Shown: in pieces, positions 7,315 through 13,977 of the stretch
Numbering within the stretch: position 1 is the first letter of the stretch
Layout of the letters: every line of letters begins with the position of its first letter
Origin: CAZNHL01 sp964572965
GTDB taxonomy: Bacteria > Bacteroidota > Bacteroidia > Cytophagales > UBA9547
Length of the DNA stretch: 22,332 bases
Assembly: GCA_964572965.1 (NCBI GenBank)
Contig: CAZNHL010000068.1
Coordinates: 1 to 22,332, forward strand
Direction: 5' to 3'
Notes under the pieces: generated by a model
What the model was told of the DNA's origin: nothing
Database searches by the model: none
The model's input: only the letters and a program-made list of their open reading frames with translations
Translations under genes and position numbers: made by a program

Positions 7315-7851
7315 ATGATTATGGAAGTGAATGGTAAAAGCTTCGAAAAATTCATAGAAGCCTCAGAAATTCAGGCAGAAGTAAACAGGCTTGCAGCAGA
7401 ATTGGATGTAATTTATAATGAGGAAGAAGTTACTTTTCTGGTGGTTTTAAAAGGGGCTTTGTTATTTGCTTCAGACTTATTGAGGGCAACGACGCTCTCA
7501 ACTACTGTAGAGTGTTGTCAGGTTGCCTCTTATAAAGGAATGGAGTCGACAGGAACCTTCAGGGATATTCTTGCGGTCGATGCTTGTATCAGCAACCGAC
7601 ATGTATTGATTATTGAAGACATTATCGATTCGGGCAAAACTGTTGCTTACCTTAAAGAAAAAGTACAGCAGTTTAACCCTAAAAGTATCAGAGTTGCTTG
7701 TGCCTTTTTGAAACCAGACGTTTTTAACAATGCTTATCAGGTTGACTTTGTTGGAATAGAAATACCAAACGATTTTGTGTTGGGTTATGGAATGGATTAC
7801 GACGGTTACGGAAGAGGTCTGAAAGACCTGTATCGCCTGGCAGCATCATAA
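7315..7851 (+). CDS. hpt: hypoxanthine phosphoribosyltransferase
   Basis: 178 residues, the normal length for bacterial Hpt. It converts hypoxanthine or guanine plus PRPP to IMP or GMP in purine salvage, in the cytoplasm. The PRPP-binding signature is 'VLIIEDIIDSGKT' (97-109) with E101/D102. The pyrophosphate loop is 'LVVLKGALLFASDL' (42-55), and the base-binding end is 'PNDFVLGYGMDYDGYGRGL'. ATG at 7315 and a second ATG two codons later (7321) are both possible starts. It stands alone between the tsf terminator and a bidirectional terminator that its stop codon touches. Confidence 0.95.
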   Translation: MIMEVNGKSFEKFIEASEIQAEVNRLAAELDVIYNEEEVTFLVVLKGALLFASDLLRATTLSTTVECCQVASYKGMESTGTFRDILAVDACISNRHVLIIEDIIDSGKTVAYLKEKVQQFNPKSIRVACAFLKPDVFNNAYQVDFVGIEIPNDFVLGYGMDYDGYGRGLKDLYRLAAS

Positions 7852-7888
7852 ATAAAAGGCTCCGCTTACAAAAGCGGAGCCTTTTATT
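7851..7888. terminator. bidirectional terminator shared by convergent genes
   Basis: A 17-bp perfect inverted repeat (7851-7867 with 7872-7888; core AAAAGGCTCCGCTT) with a 4-base loop ACAA and A/T-rich ends giving a T-tract on both strands. The hpt stop (7849-7851) touches one arm, and the stop of the opposite gene (7887-7889) lies in the other. Confidence 0.93.
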
Positions 7889-9167
7889 ATAGCTTAGTTA
7901 TTTTCTCTGTCTTACTATTCCCGTCTATCCTGATTTCAAGTAAGTAAATGCCCGCAGGTAGTTCAGTCAGACTTAGTATTGTTTCTAAGTCTGACAGTAT
8001 ATCTTGCCTGATCGTTAATCCATTAAGGTCACGGAGAATATAGTTAGCTTTGGTGAATGCACCCTTGCTTTCAATGTGCAATTCATTTTCTGCCGGATTA
8101 GGAAATATCCGTACAGAAACTGTTTTGCCGGGAGTTTCTTGCCTGCTGCCATTTTCAGTACAGTATCCCTTGTCTGTCCAGGCGTCGGTCCAGTTAGTGC
8201 CTGTTCCTGGTGCGTATGCCCATGCAGCGCCATTGCACCAGCCAGAATAAGGCCATGGACGGCATTCGTAAACTTTACCGAGATTGGCTACCTGATTTCC
8301 TGCATTATAAGTTTCAGTAGTTGTGTAAGCAGGTATAGAGCCACACAATGGATTTGGGTCTGTCGACTCTCCCGAGCAGCTGCCAAGATCAATCCAGGCA
8401 TCCTGCCAGTAAGCACCAATACTCGGACCATAAGCCCATGAAGCTCCATTGCACCAGCCGGAGTTCGGCCATTCCTGACATTCGTATTTCCTTCCCTGAT
8501 TTACTACTCTGCTGCCCGGACCGTAACCACCATTTTCTGCATATAATGGTGTATTGCCACAGGCATTGATATGTAGTGTGTCGGAAGGAGAACAGACTTT
8601 AAGTTGTAGCCATGCTTCCTGCCAGCTGCTGCCTGTGCCCGGGGCATAAACACTGGCGGACATATTACATTTGTCTGAATTCGGCCATTGCAGGCATTCA
8701 TATTTTTTGCCATGGTTAACTACGCGGCTTCCCGGACAGTAACCACTGTTTTCTGCATATGCTGGGGTAGGACTACAGCCGGTTGCTGCATCTACAATGC
8801 GGAGTATTTTGGGGCAGGTCTCTGTACTATTGCCCAGGGCATCAGTTGCTTTGGCTTTGATGGAATAAGTGCCTACACCAAAATTTTCAAAGGAGACTTT
8901 ATAGGGAGCTTCTGTAGACTCTGCAATCTTGCTTGTCCCCAGATAATACGCTACTTTTTGGATACTGCCATTTTGTTCAAAAGCAACGGCTGAAAAGCTG
9001 ATAGATGAAGATTCCTGTATAATGGTATCTGATTTGGGGGATAGAAAAGATATAACAGGGTTTTGTTGGGCATTAGTAATTTGAGATAAGAAGAAAATAA
9101 TGATGGTTGTTTGTATCTGGCTGAAGAGAATGCTACTTTTTAAGTAAGTGACTAAACTGTGTTTCAT
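7887..9167 (-). CDS. secreted chitin-binding-module-like protein with T9SS tail
   Basis: 426 residues. A signal peptide (about 1-33, hydrophobic 'TTIIIFFLSQI', end 'TNA') is followed by a bacterial Ig-like domain (about 37-124, ending 'GTYSIKAKATDALGNSTE'). Then come three copies of a cysteine-bearing module spanning C131-C192, C203-C264 and C275-C336, and finally a T9SS type-A sorting domain (about 349-426, 'VRIFPNPAENELHI' ... 'LPAGIYLLEI'). Each module has the pattern 'Y..G..V.N.GK.YEC..WP' and 'W.(D/E)AW', resembling carbohydrate-binding modules of the CBM5/12 chitin-binding type. There is no catalytic domain, so it probably binds a glycan at the cell surface or outside the cell. Export across the outer membrane by T9SS is inferred from the tail. 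It is convergent with hpt and shares its terminator. Confidence 0.85.
   Translation of the reverse strand: MKHSLVTYLKSSILFSQIQTTIIIFFLSQITNAQQNPVISFLSPKSDTIIQESSSISFSAVAFEQNGSIQKVAYYLGTSKIAESTEAPYKVSFENFGVGTYSIKAKATDALGNSTETCPKILRIVDAATGCSPTPAYAENSGYCPGSRVVNHGKKYECLQWPNSDKCNMSASVYAPGTGSSWQEAWLQLKVCSPSDTLHINACGNTPLYAENGGYGPGSRVVNQGRKYECQEWPNSGWCNGASWAYGPSIGAYWQDAWIDLGSCSGESTDPNPLCGSIPAYTTTETYNAGNQVANLGKVYECRPWPYSGWCNGAAWAYAPGTGTNWTDAWTDKGYCTENGSRQETPGKTVSVRIFPNPAENELHIESKGAFTKANYILRDLNGLTIRQDILSDLETILSLTELPAGIYLLEIRIDGNSKTEKITKL
8160..8777 (-). repeat. three tandem 72-codon module repeats within the gene
   Basis: The bounding cysteines of the three modules are at residues 131/192, 203/264 and 275/336, so the repeat period is exactly 72 residues (216 bases). 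Modules 2 and 3 share 'SGWCNGA.WAY' and are closer to each other than to module 1, which reads 'SDKCNMSASVY' there. Confidence 0.85.
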
Positions 9168-9199
9168 TGCAAAAGAATGATAAGTATGAGAAAATGCTT

Positions 9200-9243
9200 A
9201 TAAAAATCAAGGGTACCGCAGTTGAACACCGCGATACCCTTTG
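9200..9243 (-). terminator. intrinsic terminator of the 833-residue gene
   Basis: Arms at 9209-9219 and 9231-9241 form an 11-bp stem on the minus-strand RNA. The pair of bases 9216 and 9234 is C·A on the plus strand but a G·U wobble on the minus strand, and the T-tract (9202-9207 as plus-strand A's) is on the minus-strand side, so the direction is minus. Confidence 0.82.
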
Positions 9244-9277
9244 GTCTTTTTAATTCATTTCTGAATTGAAAAGGTAA

Positions 9278-11779
9278 TTATTTAACAACACTCAATTTGG
9301 TTGTTTGCTTGTTATTGCCATCTACCACAGTAATGATATAGATACCGGAAGCATAACCGGAAGTATTGATAGTTGTTTTTGCTTGTGTAGTTGTAAAATG
9401 TTCAACAACATTGCCCGATTGATCTACAATTGTCACATCTGCTTTATTACCACTGAAATTAGTGATTTTCAAACCTGCTTCATCTTGTGCAGGGTTTGGT
9501 GAAAGTAGAATATTGAAAGCTGTTGTAGGGCTGTCGGTTCTCAGGTAGTTAGAATAATTTGTACCCCTTTCAACTTTTGTAGAGCATGCCGCTGATGGAG
9601 TAGTTACTACCACAGAGATTGTTGCATAAGTAGTAGGACTATCTCCAAGAGTTAATAGTCTGTTGTTTAATCCTACAGGATTACCATTTTTATACCATTG
9701 ATAGGTGGTACCATTTACAAAGAAGTCATTAGTAGCATTGTTTCTTACAACAAAACGATATGTTCCTGCTTCTCCATCATAACTACTATCAATTCTGGCA
9801 TGGTTCGTTGCAACAGAAAATACTTTTGATGTAGAATCTTTAATACTGCAACCAAGGCTTGAAGTAACTACTTTTACAGTATATGAACCTATTTCGCCAG
9901 ATGTAGAAGCTACAGCAGTTGCATTAATCGCACTACCTATATTGCCAAAACCACCTAATAGAAAATCTGAATCAGGATTGGTAGGGGTGGTACTCCATAT
10001 GTAACTCTGGCCATTAATAGGGTTTGCAACCTCTAAATTTACATTATCTGATAAATTTGGGCCGGCATTGAAACATATTTTACTAGCATTGATATCAGTA
10101 GGTTTGATTGGTGCAAAAGAAGCTATTTTAAATAGTTTATTACTGTTTTCGCAGCCACCTATTGCAACTACTGTAATAGAGTCTACAGTTGTACCGTTAG
10201 GTGTTACTGTTACACTATTAGTATTATCTCCAGAAACAATAGTCCAACCAGAAGGGAATTTCCATTGATAGCTTGATGCAAGGTCTGTAGCTGTTACACT
10301 GTATGTTTTATTTGTTACGTCACCAGGAGTAAGGCATGTTGGGCCAGATATTTCTCCTGTGAGAGGGCTTGGTTTAGTGTAGACAAACAACTTGGCAGTA
10401 TCGGTAGGGCAGGCTACTGATACTGCAGTGATGACACCATTGCTTCCAGCACCGCTGGTCACGTCAACAAGTAAAGTGGTAGAACCTTGATTACTTATCA
10501 TTGTCCAGCCAGGAGGTACTGACCAGTTAACAGCTATTGATTGATTTGAGAGGCTATAGCCATTATTGGTACTGATCCCTTTACATGTACCACCTAAACC
10601 ACCATCTATTGTAACCCCGGCAAGTGTCCTGTTAATGCTAAGTGTATCGTATAGCGGCCCGGAATTCGTTCTCAGGCAAAATGCCCCGCTACTTTTTGGT
10701 GTGGCTTTCAAATAAATTTTATCCGAGGCTCCGTTAGTAATATTAATTATAGGGGCCAGGCTATTTTTATCAGAGCCTGAAGCAAAACTGAAATTCGGAT
10801 TAGGGAGAGTCCACTCGTAGTCGATATTTGCATCATCTACATTGCTGATGCCTAGTGTAATTGAGGAAACACTGGGAGGAAGACATGGAGACTGATTTGT
10901 TCCCTGGCCAGAAATAGATGCTACAGGTGCATCCATAAGCCTTTTAAATATTTTGTATTTTGTGTCGCCTGCAGCTTGGTTACAAGCTCCTACATTTACC
11001 ATAAGACTACAAGGAAAAGTTGGAGCTGTTTCAAGAGATCCCGTAACGGAGCTATTGTCAAGGGATGAATAACCTGCCCCTGTAAATACAGTAAATGGGA
11101 AACTGGTTGTTTTTGTCCAGTTGTACCCGTCTTTGGCTTCGTATGAACTTACGATAGGTGCAATGGAAAATGTCAGAGAGTCTCCTTCAGCGATACAGGT
11201 ATTACCTATGATAGGATAGTCGTGAGTAAATTTTTGAACAAGATTTACAGATGCCTGACCTGATTTAGGTATTTGTATTGTTATAGGAACTGTTCTGGGT
11301 TTGCCGGGACCTCCGCATGAATCAGGTGTATATGTAACGCTGTATGAGGAGTCTTTTACACCCCTGTAAGTTACAGTAAGTATGCCTGGTAAATTACCTG
11401 CAGGTGTTTTTACAGGTATTACAGAAACTGTATTGGTACTGCTTGGAGCTACAAATGCAAGGCTTCCATTAGGGTTCAATGACCATGTGTAGGTTACGGA
11501 ACTCAATCCGGAAACGTTTAATTGAAAGGTTGCAGGTGACTGGATGTCGTTAGTATTATCCAGGCAGGCACTGGTAGATGTGCCTGTTGTTCTTACGATT
11601 GTAGGGCTTCCAAAAGAGTTTGGAGACATGTCTGTGGCTAAAACAGACCAGTCTCTGTCCGGAGGTGTAGTACTGGTAGCATTATTTCTTACTGTTTGAG
11701 CATATAAAATGCTGGTCGATAAAAAAGTTAATGATGATAATATTATGGCTTTTCGAGCCAAAGCGTTAATTTTAATCAT
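9278..11779 (-). CDS. large secreted PKD/Ig-like repeat protein with T9SS tail
   Basis: 833 residues. A signal peptide (about 1-28, ending 'LYAQ') precedes an extended extracellular region rich in Thr, Ser, Asn and Gly, built of beta-sandwich repeats. PKD/Ig-like units are visible by the recurring 'W..P.GW.I.S....V.V' pattern (for example about 417-440 and 504-527) and by paired cysteines through the length. It ends in a T9SS type-A sorting domain (about 756-833, 'ILLSPNPAQDEAGL' ... 'ASGIYIITV'). There is no catalytic motif, so a surface adhesin or structural role is likely but not shown. Its 5' side carries an unusual structured leader (11814-11927), its 3' side a minus-strand terminator. 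No -7 promoter box could be found in the 221-base upstream gap. Confidence 0.83.
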   Translation of the reverse strand: MIKINALARKAIILSSLTFLSTSILYAQTVRNNATSTTPPDRDWSVLATDMSPNSFGSPTIVRTTGTSTSACLDNTNDIQSPATFQLNVSGLSSVTYTWSLNPNGSLAFVAPSSTNTVSVIPVKTPAGNLPGILTVTYRGVKDSSYSVTYTPDSCGGPGKPRTVPITIQIPKSGQASVNLVQKFTHDYPIIGNTCIAEGDSLTFSIAPIVSSYEAKDGYNWTKTTSFPFTVFTGAGYSSLDNSSVTGSLETAPTFPCSLMVNVGACNQAAGDTKYKIFKRLMDAPVASISGQGTNQSPCLPPSVSSITLGISNVDDANIDYEWTLPNPNFSFASGSDKNSLAPIINITNGASDKIYLKATPKSSGAFCLRTNSGPLYDTLSINRTLAGVTIDGGLGGTCKGISTNNGYSLSNQSIAVNWSVPPGWTMISNQGSTTLLVDVTSGAGSNGVITAVSVACPTDTAKLFVYTKPSPLTGEISGPTCLTPGDVTNKTYSVTATDLASSYQWKFPSGWTIVSGDNTNSVTVTPNGTTVDSITVVAIGGCENSNKLFKIASFAPIKPTDINASKICFNAGPNLSDNVNLEVANPINGQSYIWSTTPTNPDSDFLLGGFGNIGSAINATAVASTSGEIGSYTVKVVTSSLGCSIKDSTSKVFSVATNHARIDSSYDGEAGTYRFVVRNNATNDFFVNGTTYQWYKNGNPVGLNNRLLTLGDSPTTYATISVVVTTPSAACSTKVERGTNYSNYLRTDSPTTAFNILLSPNPAQDEAGLKITNFSGNKADVTIVDQSGNVVEHFTTTQAKTTINTSGYASGIYIITVVDGNNKQTTKLSVVK

Positions 11780-11813
11780 TGTTGTTAGATTTTTTTAAGA
11801 TTGATTTTGACAA

Positions 11814-11927
11814 CATGTTTCCTCTAGGGGAAATGGTACACGTGTTGACGCACGGGTCCTCCATACATGCTCTTCCCGGTTTTTCCGGGAAGGTGTGTCT
11901 GGGTAATAAACTCCCTTATTCCCGACA
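11814..11927 (-). ncRNA. candidate structured 5' leader RNA (three-way junction)
   Basis: Three structural parts can be drawn in one ~114-base stretch. (1) Stem 11896-11899/11924-11927, 11901-11903/11921-11923 and 11905-11909/11916-11920, with single-base bulges. (2) An 8-bp perfect hairpin, CTTCCCGG (11872-11879) with CCGGGAAG (11885-11892), five-base loop. (3) A three-way junction: outer stem 11814-11818/11865-11869, small hairpin 11819-11822/11829-11832, and long hairpin 11833-11836/11861-11864 capped by CGTG (11841-11844)/CACG (11851-11854). The three helices abut with no unpaired base. The element ends about 34 bases before the ATG of the minus-strand gene, so the minus strand is the likely sense. 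I do not recognise it as a known riboswitch or ribozyme; no T-tract follows, so it is not a terminator. Strand and function are inference. Confidence 0.5.
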
Positions 11928-12000
11928 GTTTTTATAGTGAAAGTCTGATCAGTGTAATTACACTTTTTGTTCCATAGAAAAATAAAAAAGTAGTTTGTAT

Positions 12001-13398
12001 TTACCTCACCAATAGTTTTTGGCGATAATTATTTACTTCTAGAACATAAATCCCATTTGCTAAATGAGAAATATCAAGTTCTGTAAAGAAATCAATTAGT
12101 TCCGTTCGATATACATTGATACCTTCTATGGTATATATATTTAAAGAACAATGTGCTGTTTGACTAATAATATTTAGTTTTTCAGATGCAGGGTTAGGAT
12201 ATATGTGGAAGTATTCTTCTTTGTGTATTTTGTCGATTGTAGTAGTAACTATGATGTCTCGGAAGTCATAATATGTTGTAGTATCAAACCGAAAACCGGT
12301 TTCAACTGATTGTAATTTGTTATAAACATTATATTGGTATGCGCTGTCGATAGCTAACAAATTATTACTTCCGTCATATTGTCTGTTGATCAATAATGGA
12401 CCTGTATCTTCTCCATACAACTCAAAGCCTTTAAATGAACTGTATTGCTTAAATGGTCCTTTCGAACCATAATAGGTGTATTTAAGCCGCCCTGTATGAT
12501 CAAGAGTTGTTCCGAAACATTCATCACCATACAAAAATTCCAAACCTGAGTTAGTGTAATAAATACTATCTCGGAAACCAGACTTTACGCTATAATCTGT
12601 ATTGCCTGCTGATATGGGATAACCATATTGCTTACAGCCGGTTATTCTGTTTTGTGTATCGTAGGTAAACAAACTGTCCTTCAGGTAAAAAGGGATACTG
12701 GTATTATATCTGTAATATGTTCTCGCCCTTATTGTCGGGGTGTTCCCTATATACCTGTAGTTGAAATCCAGATCATATATTCCCTGATAGTTTTTTATGA
12801 TTTTATTGTTTTGAACCCATTTATAAGACCTTTCCCGTGTTATTCTGCCCAATTCATCATATTCGTAGTTTTTTTCCCAGCCATGATTGACTACCATATT
12901 TACATTAGAAGGGCTATTGTTAAAAAAATCAAATAGCTCATATTTGCGAAAAAATAATTGGTTACCACGTGAGTCAAAGGCAAATGAGTCTATACGGACA
13001 ATCTGACTGGAATAATGGGTAGTTGGATTGCCATAAAGAGGATTGTCTTGGTGGGGAGAACCATTAATTTCTCCATATCTTTTGGATACTAAGCGTTCTA
13101 AAGAATCGTATTTGTAGATTGTGAAGAAACGGCTGGTATCATAAAGGTACCTTGGGTCGCCAGTTTTCCATATTTGTTCTTGAATCAGTTGGTTACTATT
13201 ATTATAGTAAAAAATAATAGAATCTTTTACTATAGGTTTGTCTGCTCTGATGTTTCCTCCAGCTTTACGATTTAAGGTGTCTCTGATATTATCGATGTAA
13301 TATTGGTTTTTTATTGCATAAGATGGAACTTTTGTAACCTGAGAATAAGCAATAAAACTTGCATTCAACAATAATAATACTGTGAAGATCTTGCCCAT
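12001..13398 (-). CDS. secreted YD-like repeat protein with T9SS tail (paralogue A)
   Basis: 465 residues. A signal peptide (1-20, 'VLLLLNASFIAYSQ') is followed by 'VTKVPSYAI', a long tyrosine-rich region with irregular YD-like repeats ('YKYDSLERL', 'YEYDELGRI', 'FTYDTQNRI', 'RQYDGSNNL'), and a T9SS sorting domain (about 397-465, 'FHIYPNPASEKLNI' ... 'LANGIYVLEV'). The repeats resemble the YD units of Rhs/wall-associated proteins, but there is no Rhs core-closing motif or toxin domain. It aligns end to end with the next gene upstream, so the two are diverged tandem duplicates. Exported, probably on the cell surface; the function is unknown. No terminator is visible after its stop. Confidence 0.82.
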   Translation of the reverse strand: MGKIFTVLLLLNASFIAYSQVTKVPSYAIKNQYYIDNIRDTLNRKAGGNIRADKPIVKDSIIFYYNNSNQLIQEQIWKTGDPRYLYDTSRFFTIYKYDSLERLVSKRYGEINGSPHQDNPLYGNPTTHYSSQIVRIDSFAFDSRGNQLFFRKYELFDFFNNSPSNVNMVVNHGWEKNYEYDELGRITRERSYKWVQNNKIIKNYQGIYDLDFNYRYIGNTPTIRARTYYRYNTSIPFYLKDSLFTYDTQNRITGCKQYGYPISAGNTDYSVKSGFRDSIYYTNSGLEFLYGDECFGTTLDHTGRLKYTYYGSKGPFKQYSSFKGFELYGEDTGPLLINRQYDGSNNLLAIDSAYQYNVYNKLQSVETGFRFDTTTYYDFRDIIVTTTIDKIHKEEYFHIYPNPASEKLNIISQTAHCSLNIYTIEGINVYRTELIDFFTELDISHLANGIYVLEVNNYRQKLLVR

Positions 13399-13976
13399 AG
13401 TTGTTGGATTTAATTCTGTATTTTTATAATCTATACAGCCAGAATAAATAAAAGTAACTTAAGGGAAAACACAAAAGTCCCAGAATTAAATGATTGATAA
13501 CTTGATGTATAGCGGGTAGATCGGTAGATTGAATATTTAAAGTGTAGCATAATTCTAGTTAAGGTTAGAAAAAGTTAAATACATATAAAAATTTAAAACC
13601 CAATACTCGAGACTAACTTACCATCAATTGGGAAGGACGAAAACCCTGACTAAGACCTTCGGTGTAGCAATTAACCTGAAAGTATCCATATAGTCCCAAT
13701 ACTTTACTAAGGTAGCTTTAATTTTTTGTGACACAAATGTGGTCTAGACTTCATGATGTAATAAATAGAGTTGACTTTGATGATAAAAACTATCTAAAAC
13801 CATGCTGCGTTATTCTTTGGTTTTTTATAGTATAAATAGTCATGTAAGTTTATTTAGCTAATAGAACTTTTTATGTTGATTTTTTTATTGTGTTGATATA
13901 CTTGTGGTTATACCGGGCGGTGGCTTGGCGTAATTATTAGTACTACAGCCTCAAATGGAAAAGCGCCCCGAGCTTT
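13399..13976. other. 578-base gene-free region between the paralogues
   Basis: No open frame of useful length on either strand. It is AT-rich except for two islands: 13599-13716 with three consecutive inverted repeats (listed separately), and 13911-13970, where nested pairs GGGCG (13915-13919)/CGCCC (13964-13968) and GGCT (13922-13925)/AGCC (13947-13950) can form. A further repeat, AAAACCA ... TGGTTTT, lies around 13795-13825. No exact Bacteroidota promoter box was found on either strand. Confidence 0.6.
13599..13705. other. three successive stem-loops, strand unknown
   Basis: CCCAAT (13599-13604) pairs with ATTGGG (13627-13632). GAAGG (13632-13636) pairs with CCTTC (13656-13660). AAAGTAT (13679-13685) pairs perfectly with ATACTTT (13699-13705). 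The nine bases CCCAATACT also recur as a direct repeat at 13599 and 13695. The element is more G/C-rich than its flanks and sits about 200 bases upstream of paralogue A. It could be a leader RNA, a small RNA, or decayed sequence. Confidence 0.35.
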
Positions 13977-13977
13977 T
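13959..13977 (-). terminator. weak terminator-like hairpin at the end of paralogue B
   Basis: AAAAGC (13959-13964) pairs with GCTTTT (13972-13977) around a GC-rich 7-base loop, giving TTTT on the minus-strand side. It overlaps the stop codon by one base and has only 6 pairs. Confidence 0.4.

Noticed and set aside
8688..8993. 101-residue plus-strand frame opposite the glycan-binding-like gene
   Set aside because: Shadow of the repeat-rich minus-strand gene; no independent start context or motif.
11951..11964. 14-base perfect palindrome AGTGTAATTACACT followed by TTTTTG on the plus strand
   Set aside because: It looks like a terminator only on the plus strand, where no gene precedes it; short and A/T-rich, so chance is likely.
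13701..13716. 'CTAAGGTAGC' resembling a conserved 23S rRNA segment
   Set aside because: Only about ten bases match and the flanking bases do not continue the rRNA sequence; treated as coincidence.
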